Source of the DNA: Pseudomonas aylmerensis | Lineage (GTDB): Bacteria > Pseudomonadota > Gammaproteobacteria > Pseudomonadales > Pseudomonadaceae | DNA length: 64,000 bases | Direction: 5' to 3' | Assembly (NCBI RefSeq): GCF_001702265.1 | Contig: NZ_MAUE01000015.1 | Coordinates: forward strand, 1-64,000 | In this document: piece after piece, positions 36,305 to 46,859 of the stretch | How positions within the stretch are numbered: the first letter of the stretch is position 1 | How the letters are laid out: each line of letters begins with the position of its first letter | The notes under the pieces: model-generated | What the model saw: the letters and a program-made list of their open reading frames with translations, nothing else | The model's database searches: none | Told to the model about the DNA's origin: nothing | Program-made: the position numbers and the translations under genes

Positions 36305-38683
36305 TCACTTCCTTAACGTGGCGTTCAACCTTTGTTCGAGCGAGGTGAGGATATTTTGTGTCGTGGTATTCACCTCATCGTCATTAAGAGTGCGCGATGG
36401 ATGCTGCCAGGTCAAGCCAACTGCAAGGCTTTTTCTATGCGGATCAATGCCTTTACCCTGATAGACGTCAAATAGCCTGAGGTCTGTCAGCCATTCCCCT
36501 GCATTTTCACGGATTACATCCAGAACGGCAGTGGCGGCCACTTCACGGTCAGCGATCAGCGCCAGGTCGCGACGCACTTCAGGGAAGCGCGACAACTCGC
36601 TGAATTTAGGCATCTTGCCCGCGGCGACTTCAGCCAGGACCAGCTCGAAAACGAAGACTGGGCGGTCCAGCCCCAGGGTTTTCGACAGCTCAGGGTGAAT
36701 AGCCCCCACGAAACCCACCAGGCGACCTTCGCGCTCAATGCGTGCAGTCTGGCCCGGATGCAGTGCCGGATGCTGACCCGGTACAAAAGTGAAGTCATCC
36801 AACGCACCGGCAAAGCCCAATACTGCTTCCACGTCGGCCTTGACGTCGAAGAAGTCCACGCCATCGCGGCCCTGCGCCCAGCCTTCCGGCAGACGGCTGC
36901 CACAGACCACACCCGCCAGCATTGGCTCTTGCTTGAGGCCGTCGAGTTGACCGACGAAACGCAGGCCGCTTTCGAACATGCGCACGCGGTCTTGCTGACG
37001 GTTCAGGTTGTGGGAAAGCGCCTTCACCAAGCCAGGCCACAGCGACGAACGCATGGCAGCCATGTCATTGGAGATCGGATTGGCCAACAGCAGCGGCTCG
37101 ACGCCCGGGTTGAACAGTTCGAACTGCTTCGGGTCGATGAAGCTGTAGGTCACCGCTTCCTGGTAGCCACGGGCAACCAGCAGACGGCGCAACTCAGGCA
37201 AGTGCGCACGCGCCTCGGCCTTGGGTTGTGGTGCCAGGCGGGCTTGCGGGTAGCGAACCGGCAGACGGTTGTAACCGTATAGACGCGCCAGTTCTTCGAT
37301 CAGGTCGACTTCCAGGCTGATATCGAAGCGATGGCTTGGCACTTCAACGTGCCACTGCCCTTCCCCACCGGCGGTAATACCCAGACCGAGAGCGGACAAC
37401 AGTTGCTCGATTTCAGCCGGCGCGATCACCAGGCCGAGCATCTGCTCGACGCTTTTGGCACGCAGCGTAATCCGCGCAATGGACGGCAGGTACTGCTCAC
37501 TGACGGTTTCAGTGATCGGACCCGCTTCACCACCGGTGATTTCCAGCAGCAGGCCCGTGGCGCGCTCCATGGCTTCACGGGCGAGCTTCCAGTCCACACC
37601 ACGCTCGTAGCGGTGCGAGGCATCGGTGTGCAGGCCGTAGGAACGCGCCTTGCCAGCGATGGCGATCTGGTCGAAAAACGCGCTCTCCAGGAAGATATCG
37701 CGGGTAGTCGCGGATACACCGCTGTGCTCGCCACCCATCACACCGGCAATGGCCAGGGCGCGGAAATGGTCGGCGATTACCAGGGTATCGGCACGCAGGC
37801 TGACTTCCTGGCCATCGAGCAGCACCAGCTTCTCGCCTTCTTCGGCCATGCGTACGCGGATGCCACCGTTGATTTCGGCGAGATCGAACGCGTGCAGCGG
37901 TTGGCCCAATTCCAACATCACGTAGTTGGTGATGTCGACAGCCGCATCGATGCTGCGCACGTCAGCGCGACGCAGGCGCTCGACCATCCACAGCGGAGTA
38001 GGCTTGGACAGGTCGACGTTACGGATTACCCGACCCAGGTAACGTGGGCAGGCGTTGGGCGCCAGCACTTCGATCGAGCGCACTTCATCGTGCACTGCCG
38101 CTACAGGAGCGACCACGGGGCGGGTCACGGGGGCGTTGTACAGCGCACCCACTTCACGGGCCAGGCCGGCCAGGGACAGGCAGTCGCCACGGTTCGGGGT
38201 CAGGTCGACCTCGATGCTGGCGTCTTCCAGTTCCAGGTAGACACGAATGTCCTGGCCAACCGGTGCGTCGGCCGGCAGCTCCATCAAGCCGTCGTTGCCC
38301 TCGCCCACCTGCAGCTCGGCCTGGGAGCACAGCATGCCGTTGGACTCGACGCCACGCAGCTTGGCCTTCTTGATCTTGAAGTCGCCTGGCAGCTCGGCAC
38401 CGATCATGGCGAACGGGATCTTCAGGCCCGGGCGCACGTTAGGCGCTCCGCACACGACCTGGAAGGTCTGCGCGCCATTACTGACCTGGCACACACGCAA
38501 TTTGTCGGCGTCTGGATGTTGCTCGGTGCTCAGCACCTCGCCCACCACCACGCCACTGAAAACACCGGCGGCCGGCGTCACGCTATCGACCTCAAGGCCG
38601 GCCATCGACAGACGAGCAACCAGCTCGTCGCGACCTACCTGCGGGCTTACCCAGCCACGCAGCCATTGTTCACTGAATTTCAT
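36305..38683 (-). CDS. pheT: Phenylalanyl-tRNA synthetase beta subunit
   Basis: This 792-residue subunit is full length. An EMAP-type tRNA-binding domain lies near residues 40-150 (VVVGEVLSTEQHPDADKLRVCQV), followed by B3/B4 editing and B5 domains and a C-terminal FDX-ACB domain (FSELSRFPEVRRDLALIAD). It pairs with PheS as an alpha2-beta2 enzyme. The gap to pheS is 26 bases. Confidence 0.98.
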   Translation of the reverse strand: MKFSEQWLRGWVSPQVGRDELVARLSMAGLEVDSVTPAAGVFSGVVVGEVLSTEQHPDADKLRVCQVSNGAQTFQVVCGAPNVRPGLKIPFAMIGAELPGDFKIKKAKLRGVESNGMLCSQAELQVGEGNDGLMELPADAPVGQDIRVYLELEDASIEVDLTPNRGDCLSLAGLAREVGALYNAPVTRPVVAPVAAVHDEVRSIEVLAPNACPRYLGRVIRNVDLSKPTPLWMVERLRRADVRSIDAAVDITNYVMLELGQPLHAFDLAEINGGIRVRMAEEGEKLVLLDGQEVSLRADTLVIADHFRALAIAGVMGGEHSGVSATTRDIFLESAFFDQIAIAGKARSYGLHTDASHRYERGVDWKLAREAMERATGLLLEITGGEAGPITETVSEQYLPSIARITLRAKSVEQMLGLVIAPAEIEQLLSALGLGITAGGEGQWHVEVPSHRFDISLEVDLIEELARLYGYNRLPVRYPQARLAPQPKAEARAHLPELRRLLVARGYQEAVTYSFIDPKQFELFNPGVEPLLLANPISNDMAAMRSSLWPGLVKALSHNLNRQQDRVRMFESGLRFVGQLDGLKQEPMLAGVVCGSRLPEGWAQGRDGVDFFDVKADVEAVLGFAGALDDFTFVPGQHPALHPGQTARIEREGRLVGFVGAIHPELSKTLGLDRPVFVFELVLAEVAAGKMPKFSELSRFPEVRRDLALIADREVAATAVLDVIRENAGEWLTDLRLFDVYQGKGIDPHRKSLAVGLTWQHPSRTLNDDEVNTTTQNILTSLEQRLNATLRK

Positions 38684-38709
38684 CCTGCTCTCCTAAAGAT
38701 TCGTTACGA

Positions 38710-39780
<1,071 letters not shown>

Positions 39781-39835
39781 ATGACGTTTAACACCTTGGG
39801 CCACAGGAGTGACCCAGGGTGACTGTCGGGGGTAC

Positions 39836-40192
39836 TTAAGCCAAGGTGGCTTTAGCTTTCTCGACAATCGCAGCAAACGCCGCTTTTTCGTTCACTGCCA
39901 GATCAGCCAGAACCTTACGGTCGATCTCGATGGACGCTTTTTTCAGGCCAGCGATGAAACGGCTGTAGGACAGACCGTTAACACGAGCACCAGCGTTGAT
40001 ACGAGCGATCCACAGAGCGCGGAACTGACGTTTTTTCTGACGACGGTCACGGTAGGCGTATTGGCCTGCCTTGATTACCGCTTGCTTGGCAACACGGAAT
40101 ACGCGTGAGCGTGCGCCGTAGTAGCCTTTAGCAAGTTTCAGAATTTTTTTGTGACGTTTACGGGCAATGACGCCACGCTTTACACGAGCCAT
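39836..40192 (-). CDS. rplT: 50S ribosomal protein L20
   Basis: This 118-residue protein begins [21 protein letters not shown] and is typical of L20 throughout. It follows rpmI by 30 bases. Confidence 0.99.
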
Positions 40193-40222
40193 GAGTTACT
40201 TCCTCTATTCTTGATCCAAAAA

Positions 40223-40417
40223 TTAACGAAGGCGCAGCATGCGCTCGACTTTTGCCACGTCAGACGGATGCAGCAAGCTGCTACCGCGCAGTTGACGCTT
40301 ACGCTTGGTCGACATTTTGGTCAGGATGTGGCTCTTGAAAGCGTGCTTGTGCTTGATACCGTTAGCAGTTTTCAGAAACCGCTTAGCAGCACCACTTTTA
40401 GTCTTCATCTTTGGCAT
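40223..40417 (-). CDS. rpmI: 50S ribosomal protein L35
   Basis: This 64-residue basic protein begins [17 protein letters not shown], the L35 signature. In E. coli the infC-rpmI junction is the site of L20 control; here the 60-base gap shows no strong structure. Confidence 0.99.
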   Translation of the reverse strand: MPKMKTKSGAAKRFLKTANGIKHKHAFKSHILTKMSTKRKRQLRGSSLLHPSDVAKVERMLRLR

Positions 40418-40477
40418 GTTCGGATACTCCGCATTCAGTTGATAAACATAATCAGAAGGCCTGCCGTGCCCTGTTGA

Positions 40478-41029
40478 TTACTTCTTCTTTTTCGGGGCGA
40501 TGACCATGATCAGCTGGCGTCCTTCCATCTTAGGATGCTGTTCGACCGAACCGTACTCGAGCAGGTCAGCTTCAACCCGCTTGAGGAGTTCCATCCCCAG
40601 CTCCTGGTGGGCCATCTCACGGCCGCGGAATCGCAAGGATACCTTGGCCCTGTCCCCATCACTCAGGAAACGTACCAGGTTGCGCAGTTTTACCTGGTAA
40701 TCCCCTTCCTCCGTCCCTGGACGAAACTTGATTTCTTTTACTTGAATCTGCTTCTGGTTTTTCTTCGCCGCAGCAATCTGCTTCTTCTTCTCGAAGATCG
40801 ACTTGCCGTAGTCCATCACCCGGCAAACAGGCGGGACTGCGTCGGCGGAGATTTCCACCAGGTCCAATTTGGACTCTTCAGCGATACGAAGCGCTTCATC
40901 AATCGAGACGATGCCAATCTGCTCGCCGTCAGCGCCAATTAACCGAACCTCGCGTGCCGAGATATTCTCGTTGATCGGGGCTTTCGGTGCAGCTCGTTTA
41001 TCTTGTCTCATTTCACGCTTAATAATAAT
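40478..41029 (-). CDS. infC: Translation initiation factor IF-3, ATT start
   Basis: The protein from the ATT has about 183 residues. Upstream of the first ATG (41011) lie codons for IIKRE and three ATT codons in a row (41029, 41026, 41023), behind GGAG that overlaps the end of thrS. Spacing favours the second or third ATT; the first overlaps the thrS stop by one base. Use of an ATT start is the known basis of IF-3 self-control in E. coli. N and C domains ([30 protein letters not shown]) are typical. Confidence 0.95.
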   Translation of the reverse strand: MIIKREMRQDKRAAPKAPINENISAREVRLIGADGEQIGIVSIDEALRIAEESKLDLVEISADAVPPVCRVMDYGKSIFEKKKQIAAAKKNQKQIQVKEIKFRPGTEEGDYQVKLRNLVRFLSDGDRAKVSLRFRGREMAHQELGMELLKRVEADLLEYGSVEQHPKMEGRQLIMVIAPKKKK

Positions 41030-42951
41030 TACTCCGAATCTGGGCGACCACGCCGGGAAACCGCTTGCGCGAGGAACTCAGCGAACTGGGCGACGGGCAT
41101 CGAGCCCAGGTCAGCACCTTCACGAGTACGCACAGCGACAGTCTGCATCTCGACTTCCCGATCTCCGATAACCAAAAGATAGGGAACCTTGAGCAAAGTA
41201 TGCTCGCGGATTTTAAAGCCGATCTTTTCATTTCTCAAGTCGGACTTGGCACGAAATCCGCTTTCGTTGAGAGTTTTTTCAACTTCAGCGGCAAAATCTG
41301 CCTGTTTATCAGTGATATTCATGATCACTGCCTGGGTCGGAGCCAGCCACGCAGGGAATGCACCCTCGTAGTGCTCGATCAGGATCCCGACGAACCGTTC
41401 GAACGAGCCGAGGATCGCCCGGTGCAGCATAACCGGGTGTTTACGGCTGTTGTCTTCGGAGACGTATTCGGCTCCCAGACGGATCGGCAGGTTAAAATCG
41501 AGCTGCAAGGTACCACATTGCCAGACACGGCCAAGGCAATCTTTCAGCGAGAACTCGATCTTCGGCCCGTAGAAGGCCCCCTCGCCCGGCTGCAGGTCGT
41601 ACGCAAGGCCCGCACTGTCTAGCGCTGCGGCCAGCGCAGCTTCGGCGCGATCCCACAGCTCGTCGGAACCGACACGTTTTTCCGGACGAGTGGACAGCTT
41701 CATTTCGACTTCGGTAAAGCCGAAATCGCGATAGACATCCATGGTCAGCTTGATGAACGCGGCGGATTCGGCCTGCATCTGCTCTTCGGTGCAGAAGATG
41801 TGGGCGTCGTCCTGGGTGAAGCCGCGCACACGCATGATGCCGTGCAGCGCACCCGAGGGCTCGTTACGGTGGCAGGCACCGAACTCGGCCAGGCGCATCG
41901 GCAACTCGCGGTAGCTCTTCAGCCCCTGGTTGAACACCTGCACGTGGCACGGGCAGTTCATCGGCTTGATGGCGTAGTCGCGGTTTTCCGACTGGGTGGT
42001 GAACATGTTGTCGGCGTAGTTGGCCCAGTGCCCGGATTTCTCCCACAGGCTGCGGTCAACGACTTGTGGAGTCTTGATCTCCAGGTAGCCGTTTTCGCGC
42101 TGGACCTTGCGCATGTATTGCTCGAGCACCTGGTACAGGGTCCAGCCGTTCGGGTGCCAGAACACCATGCCCGGCGCTTCTTCCTGGAGGTGGAACAGAT
42201 TCAGGCGCTTGCCGATCTTGCGGTGGTCGCGCTTTTCAGCTTCTTCGATGCGCTGGATGTAGGCCGCCAGCTGCTTCTTGTCAGCCCAGGCAGTGCCGTA
42301 GATCCGCTGCAGCTGCTCGTTCTTCGCGTCGCCACGCCAGTAGGCACCGGACAGCTTGGTCAGCTTGAACGACTTGAGGAAGCGTGTATTCGGCACGTGC
42401 GGGCCACGGCACATGTCGACATATTCTTCGTGGTAATACAGGCCCATGGCCTGCTCGTCCGGCATGTCTTCCACCAGACGCAGCTTGTAGTCTTCGCCAC
42501 GGGCGGTGAACACGTCGATCACTTCGGCGCGCGGCGTGACCTTCTTGATCACGTCGTAATCTTTTTCGATCAGCGCGTGCATGCGCTGCTCGATAGCCGC
42601 CAGGTCGTCCGGGGTGAAAGGACGCTCGTAGGCGATATCGTAATAGAAGCCTTCTTCGATGACCGGGCCGATCACCATCTTCGCGGTCGGGTACAGCTGC
42701 TTGACCGCATGGCCAATCAAGTGCGCGCAAGAGTGGCGAATGATCTCCAGCCCCTCTTGATCCTTGGGCGTGATGATTTGCAGGCTGGCGTCACGGGTGA
42801 TCAGGTCGCTGGCATCCACCAGCTTGCCGTCGACCTTGCCGGCCACGGTGGCCTTGGCCAGGCCTGCACCAATGGATGCGGCGACCTCGGCTACGGAAAC
42901 CGAATGATCGAATGAACGTTGACTGCCGTCGGGAAGAGTAATAGTTGGCAT
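41029..42951 (-). CDS. thrS: Threonyl-tRNA synthetase
   Basis: This 640-residue enzyme has a TGS domain ([17 protein letters not shown]), the editing domain with [11 protein letters not shown], the zinc-binding class II core ([21 protein letters not shown]) and a C-terminal anticodon-binding domain. The ATG at 42951 follows AGGAGG; the upstream extension in the same frame is not used. A tRNA-like hairpin sits nine bases upstream of that site. Confidence 0.98.
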   Translation of the reverse strand: MPTITLPDGSQRSFDHSVSVAEVAASIGAGLAKATVAGKVDGKLVDASDLITRDASLQIITPKDQEGLEIIRHSCAHLIGHAVKQLYPTAKMVIGPVIEEGFYYDIAYERPFTPDDLAAIEQRMHALIEKDYDVIKKVTPRAEVIDVFTARGEDYKLRLVEDMPDEQAMGLYYHEEYVDMCRGPHVPNTRFLKSFKLTKLSGAYWRGDAKNEQLQRIYGTAWADKKQLAAYIQRIEEAEKRDHRKIGKRLNLFHLQEEAPGMVFWHPNGWTLYQVLEQYMRKVQRENGYLEIKTPQVVDRSLWEKSGHWANYADNMFTTQSENRDYAIKPMNCPCHVQVFNQGLKSYRELPMRLAEFGACHRNEPSGALHGIMRVRGFTQDDAHIFCTEEQMQAESAAFIKLTMDVYRDFGFTEVEMKLSTRPEKRVGSDELWDRAEAALAAALDSAGLAYDLQPGEGAFYGPKIEFSLKDCLGRVWQCGTLQLDFNLPIRLGAEYVSEDNSRKHPVMLHRAILGSFERFVGILIEHYEGAFPAWLAPTQAVIMNITDKQADFAAEVEKTLNESGFRAKSDLRNEKIGFKIREHTLLKVPYLLVIGDREVEMQTVAVRTREGADLGSMPVAQFAEFLAQAVSRRGRPDSE

Positions 42952-42970
42952 GGCGCCTCCTCTCCTAGTG

Positions 42971-42991
42971 GTGACCCCTACCAAAGGTCAC
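42971..42991 (-). promoter_or_regulatory. thrS leader hairpin mimicking the tRNA-Thr(GGU) anticodon arm
   Basis: On the minus strand, GTGACC pairs with GGTCAC and a U-G pair extends the stem to seven, leaving a seven-base loop UUGGUAG. In tRNA numbering the loop has U33, anticodon GGU and A37. It ends 19 bases before the thrS ATG, just upstream of AGGAGG. In E. coli thrS is controlled by ThrRS binding to such mimics. The remaining leader (42992-43318) has no other gene and no second clear mimic. Confidence 0.6.
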
Positions 42992-43318
42992 GTGGGTTGG
43001 GATGAGCCAGTACAAGATCCAACACCAGGCCGTTCAGTGATGAACGCCTGCCTTACAGCGGCAGGAGCCTTTCGGCCAACCGATAATCGAACCAGAGTGA
43101 CTGGAGTGAGCTAAAAAGAAACATGGCAAGGCGGCAATTGGCACGCCCGGAATTCGCCAAGCGCAAGATGCTAGCACAGATGAACGGTCATCGCGCCGAC
43201 GGCATCCTGCGTAAACGCAAATTCCGGCCTTTATAGCTGCAAAAGTGAACTTGAGCTGTACGCCATGCCTCAAACCCACTGAGAATCGCCGTTCGTCCTC
43301 GACCCAAAGGAGCATCCC

Positions 43319-43633
43319 ATGATGCGTTTCACCTCTACCCTCGCTCTCGCCGCTACCCTGAGCCTCCTTTCCCTCGGCGCGCAGGCTGCAGCCCCATCCA
43401 ACTGGCCAGCCGGCGCCCGTGACAGCTTCGTTAAAGACTGCAGTGCAGCCGCCCAACAGAACGTGGACGCCAAAACTGCCAAAGACCATTGCGAATGTGG
43501 CGCAGACAAGATCAACGCAGAATTGAGCACTGCCGAGATCAAGGAGCTGATGACCAATCAGAACGCGGATCCTGCGCTCAAGAACAAGGCAGTCGCGGCG
43601 ATTACGTCGTGCAAAGTCGTGAAGAAAAAGTAA
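43319..43633 (+). CDS. Small secreted four-cysteine protein of unknown function
   Basis: This 104-residue protein has a Sec signal peptide (LALAATLSLLSLGAQAAA), leaving about 80 mature residues with four cysteines (KDCSA, DHCECGAD, ITSCKV), enough for two disulfides. AGGAG lies upstream of the ATG pair; the second ATG (43322) is an alternative. I do not recognise the family. A bidirectional terminator follows. Confidence 0.85.
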   Translation: MMRFTSTLALAATLSLLSLGAQAAAPSNWPAGARDSFVKDCSAAAQQNVDAKTAKDHCECGADKINAELSTAEIKELMTNQNADPALKNKAVAAITSCKVVKKK

Positions 43634-43744
43634 CTCCGACCCGAAATCAGACGGTCGTTTTGCTGAAAAAAAGGCCTGAAAACTGCCATTTCGCACAAAT
43701 TACGCAGCTTTTACGGCTTTTTTTAACAGCTGATATTTCGTGCT

Positions 43745-43767
43745 AAAGCCCCGTAGATCGGGGCTTT
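43745..43767. terminator. Bidirectional terminator-like hairpin
   Basis: AAAGCCCCG/CGGGGCTTT with loop TAGAT lies between the secreted protein gene and the cold-shock gene. The arms themselves supply short A and T runs. Confidence 0.7.
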
Positions 43768-43922
43768 CAGCCAAGAACAGCACTAAACGCAACGCTATTG
43801 ATTAGCAAACAATGCCTTGGGGGGGCTCCCAAGTCGAACATTTCGACTATGATAGCCCAGTGTGCCCAGTTGGCCTGAGCAGCACAGCACTACTGAAAAT
43901 ATATGTTTCTTGGAGATACACC

Positions 43923-44135
43923 ATGTCTAATCGCCAAACCGGCACCGTTAAATGGTTCAACGATGAAAAAGGCTTCGGCTTCATCACTCCTCAAGGTGGC
44001 GGTGACGACCTGTTCGTACACTTCAAAGCTATCGAAAGCGACGGTTTCAAAAGCCTGAAAGAAGGCCAAACCGTTTCCTTCGTGGCTGAGAAAGGCCAAA
44101 AGGGTATGCAAGCTGCACAGGTTCGCGGCGAGTAA
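43923..44135 (+). CDS. cspA: Cold-shock protein, CspA family
   Basis: This 70-residue protein has the nucleic-acid-binding motifs [14 protein letters not shown] and [10 protein letters not shown]. It is preceded by a long leader (from about 43770), as is usual for cold-shock genes. The ATG at 43923 is preferred over upstream starts in the same frame because of its match to the family length. It may act as an RNA chaperone. Confidence 0.96.
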   Translation: MSNRQTGTVKWFNDEKGFGFITPQGGGDDLFVHFKAIESDGFKSLKEGQTVSFVAEKGQKGMQAAQVRGE

Positions 44136-44150
44136 TTCTCCGCTGAGCTA

Positions 44151-44182
44151 AAAAAAACCCCGTCCATGTGACGGGGTTTTTT
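44151..44182 (+). terminator. Rho-independent terminator of the cold-shock gene
   Basis: ACCCCGTC/GACGGGGT with loop CATGT, followed by TTTTTTAT and preceded by an A-run, so it can act in both directions. Confidence 0.93.
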
Positions 44183-44209
44183 ATGCGCGCTGCAAAAGCC
44201 GGCAGGCTA

Positions 44210-44530
44210 TCAGCCGCAGTTGACCCGCGTGATCACCAGGTTATCGTCGGTGTTGAGGTTCAAGCGGTCGGAGCGGTATTCCAGGGTGATCATATCGTTG
44301 GGCTTGAGGATGCGCGCGTTCTGCGCACCGGCACGGGTACGGGCCTGCTCCAGCAACTGGGGCGAAGCTTTCTGGCCGATCGTGAATTCGGCGGCCTTCG
44401 ACTCACAGCGGCTATGACCGGCATCGGCCACGGCGGCGTCTTTGGCTGGCTCAGAGGCACCCTGGGTGCTGCAACCCGCCAAGGCGAGTGCTGCCAACAA
44501 AGTACCGAATGATGCGAGCTTCCAAGGCAT
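44210..44530 (-). CDS. Lipoprotein of the I78 peptidase inhibitor family
   Basis: The 106-residue protein has a lipoprotein signal (LLAALALAGC), then a domain of about 65 residues with CESKAAEFTIGQKASPQLL, ARILKPNDMITLEYRSDRLN and VITRVNC, typical of Inhibitor_I78. Two cysteines can form a disulfide. It probably protects the envelope from proteases; the target is unknown. Confidence 0.85.
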   Translation of the reverse strand: MPWKLASFGTLLAALALAGCSTQGASEPAKDAAVADAGHSRCESKAAEFTIGQKASPQLLEQARTRAGAQNARILKPNDMITLEYRSDRLNLNTDDNLVITRVNCG

Positions 44531-44674
44531 GAAGCCTCCTATGATAAAAAATGGACAGAGATCGTGCGACAGCAGTCGCGCGGATTGGTTTCAAGACGTA
44601 AACCGCCGCCGGGCAAGTCTGCCTGACTCTGCACCGGCATTCGCCCGGTCAATCGTGACCAGATATGAAAACAA

Positions 44675-44983
44675 TCAGTAGATATCGATGTAGTCAAACG
44701 GCGGCTTCGGCCAGTTCTGCTTCAACGCATTGAAAATCTGCGTGACCCATACCTCATCGCTTGCCGCCACATTGCCTACGTAACCAGAGCCTTTGGCCCA
44801 GGTTTCCAGGCGAAACAGCAGCCCATCGATGTCCACGCCGCCCACAGCCTTCCCGGAAGAGATGTAGGCAATACCGCCCTTGGTTACCCGCAACTGGGTA
44901 TGTTCGTCGTCGCTGGCGCTGGCGATCAGTTGACGCACCGCAGCCAGGGTCAGGTTCTCGGGGTTGTTCAAATCGATCTGCAC
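44675..44983 (-). CDS. Conserved hypothetical protein, 102 residues
   Basis: The frame begins at GTG (MQIDLNNPENLTLAAVRQLI) with weak GGGGAACA upstream. The sequence is acidic and soluble with no membrane segment and ends WPKPPFDYIDIY. I recognise it only as a small protein seen in pseudomonads; function unknown. Confidence 0.75.
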   Translation of the reverse strand: MQIDLNNPENLTLAAVRQLIASASDDEHTQLRVTKGGIAYISSGKAVGGVDIDGLLFRLETWAKGSGYVGNVAASDEVWVTQIFNALKQNWPKPPFDYIDIY

Positions 44984-45154
44984 GCGGTGTTCCCCGGCAA
45001 TTGGACAGGCGCACAGTGTCGCACAGGGCTGGGCATCTGCCGAAGCGCTTGATGCCTAAGTAGCAGTGCCAAACGCCGCGCAAAATGGTTAACTGCGCCC
45101 GTGAGAACCGCGTTCCAGCGCATTGCCCAGTACTTTCAGCCCCGTGAGATTTCC

Positions 45155-45367
45155 ATGACCACCGTAACCCTCCAAGCCGACATCAAAGCCAAGTGGCCCC
45201 AAGGACAGAGCTCCTACAGCCCCGGAAGCCCGGAGGAATTGGCGATCATCGGCATCGACCTGCTGGTCAAGGAACTCGGCACTCAGGCGGCGCAAGCCTT
45301 CATCGGCCAGATATTCGAGAAATACCCAGCCGACCACATGGGCGCACACGACCCCGAGCGCGAATAA
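45155..45367 (+). CDS. Conserved hypothetical protein, 70 residues
   Basis: The ATG at 45155 (MTTVTLQADIKAKWPQGQSS) follows CGTGAGATTTCC, a weak ribosome-binding site. The product is small, helical and acidic at the end. It is divergent from the preceding gene across 171 bases. No function can be assigned. Confidence 0.7.
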   Translation: MTTVTLQADIKAKWPQGQSSYSPGSPEELAIIGIDLLVKELGTQAAQAFIGQIFEKYPADHMGAHDPERE

Positions 45368-45370
45368 GAA

Positions 45371-45393
45371 CCGGTCGGCGAGCGCCGACCGGC
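45371..45393. terminator. Hairpin between convergent genes
   Basis: CCGGTCGGC and GCCGACCGG pair around a five-base loop, directly after the stop of the 70-residue protein and before the stop of the nucleoside hydrolase gene. There is no T-run, so termination is probable rather than certain. Confidence 0.6.
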
Positions 45394-45400
45394 AGCAGCA

Positions 45401-46429
45401 TTACTTCAGACGCGCGAGGCGCTCGGTGAGCAGGTCGAAGAAGCCCTGGGCGTCGCCGTTTTCAACCCAGAACGCGTTCTTCGGTTGTTTCAGGCCGTCG
45501 TACCAATCGACGATGGTCTGGCCGAAGGTCGGGCCTTCACGGCTGTCCACCACCACATTGACCTCACGGCCGCTGAACAGCGAAGGCTTGAGCAGGTAGG
45601 CAACTACGGTAGCGTCATGCACCGGGCCGCCGGGAATGCCGTAGTGCTCCATGTCGCCCTTGACGTATTCATTCAGGATATCGCCGACGATCTTGCTCGC
45701 GTTGTTCTTGATATCGGCGATCTGTTTCAGGCGCGCTTCACTGGTCAGGACCTTGTGGGTCACGTCCAGCGGCAGGTAAGTCAGCTTCACCCCGCTCTTG
45801 AGCACGATCTCGGCCGCTATCGGGTCCGCGAACAGGTTGAACTCGGCCACAGGCGTGATATTGCCGCCATTGAAGTGCGCACCGCCCATCACCACCACTT
45901 CCTTGATGCCTTGGGTGATTCCAGGCGCCTGGGTCAGCGCCAGTGCGAGGTTGGTCTGCGGACCGAGCATGGCGATAGTGATGCTGTGGGGCTTGGCGGT
46001 GCTCAGGGTCTTGATCAGGTAGTCGACGGCATTGCCGTCAGCCAGGCCCTTTTTCGGTTCATGCACGGTGACCCCGGAAATCCCCTCCTTGCCATGGATG
46101 TTCTCGGCGTAGATCGGCGTGCGCAGCAGTGGCTGTGGCGCACCGGCGTACACCGGAATGTCCTCGCGCCCCGCCCACTCGCGCGCCAGGCGTGCGTTGC
46201 GAGAGGTCTTGTCCAGGCGCACGTTGCCGGCGACGGTGGTCAGCGCACGAATGTTCAACTCATCCGGCGAGGCCATGGCGAACAGCAACGCCACCACATC
46301 ATCGGCGCCAGGATCGGTGTCGATGATCAGGTCGATTTTTTCCGCCGCTTGGGCGCTTGCAGCAGTGAGCGCGGACAAAAGCAGAACACTCCGAAACAGA
46401 TTTTTCAGGGTTGGGAGACCACATTGCAT
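45401..46429 (-). CDS. Periplasmic inosine/uridine-preferring nucleoside hydrolase
   Basis: This 342-residue enzyme has a signal peptide (SVLLLSALTAASAQAAE), then DLIIDTDPGADDVVALLFAM, the calcium-binding aspartate cluster of the family, and VMGGAHFNGGNITPVAEFN. It should release ribose from nucleosides in the periplasm. It is the last gene of the rbs operon, 25 bases after rbsD, so the ribose can be taken up by RbsBAC. Confidence 0.92.
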   Translation of the reverse strand: MQCGLPTLKNLFRSVLLLSALTAASAQAAEKIDLIIDTDPGADDVVALLFAMASPDELNIRALTTVAGNVRLDKTSRNARLAREWAGREDIPVYAGAPQPLLRTPIYAENIHGKEGISGVTVHEPKKGLADGNAVDYLIKTLSTAKPHSITIAMLGPQTNLALALTQAPGITQGIKEVVVMGGAHFNGGNITPVAEFNLFADPIAAEIVLKSGVKLTYLPLDVTHKVLTSEARLKQIADIKNNASKIVGDILNEYVKGDMEHYGIPGGPVHDATVVAYLLKPSLFSGREVNVVVDSREGPTFGQTIVDWYDGLKQPKNAFWVENGDAQGFFDLLTERLARLK

Positions 46430-46454
46430 AAAACACTCCTTGTCGTTGGGAACT

Positions 46455-46859
46455 CTAGAAGGTTACGCCGGACACCAGCGCGATATTGCAGTAAGGCTGG
46501 CATTCGCCGGTGCGCACCACGGCGCGCGCCTTGCGGCTGAGTTGTTTGAATTCGTCATGGTTGACCAGCCGCCGCTCACCCAGGGCCGCCTGTTCGGTGA
46601 GCGTATTGAGCTCGGCCAGCGCCGGCGGCTGCTTGAGCAGGATCTCTTCGGCCAGCACATGGCTTTCCACCTGCATCTCACTGAGCACGATGCGCAAGGT
46701 GCTGATGAAATCCGGGATGCCCTGGGTCAACGCCAGGTCGATCAACTCGACGCCGGGCGGTACCGGCAAGCCGGCATCGCCGATCACCAGGATGTCGCCG
46801 TGACCCAGGGAGGCGATCACGCGCGACAGGGCGATATTGAGCAGAGGGGTCTTTTTCAT
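46455..46859 (-). CDS. rbsD: D-ribose pyranase
   Basis: This 134-residue enzyme interconverts ribopyranose and ribofuranose for RbsK. It begins [22 protein letters not shown] and ends [13 protein letters not shown], both family marks. It overlaps rbsK by four bases. Confidence 0.97.
   Translation of the reverse strand: MKKTPLLNIALSRVIASLGHGDILVIGDAGLPVPPGVELIDLALTQGIPDFISTLRIVLSEMQVESHVLAEEILLKQPPALAELNTLTEQAALGERRLVNHDEFKQLSRKARAVVRTGECQPYCNIALVSGVTF

Noticed and set aside
41011..41011. ATG as the start of infC
   Set aside because: It lacks a well-placed ribosome-binding site; the upstream ATT codons behind GGAG fit the known infC pattern better.
43034..43696. 220-codon minus-strand frame between thrS and the secreted protein gene
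   Set aside because: It runs antisense across the secreted protein gene and has no recognisable motif.
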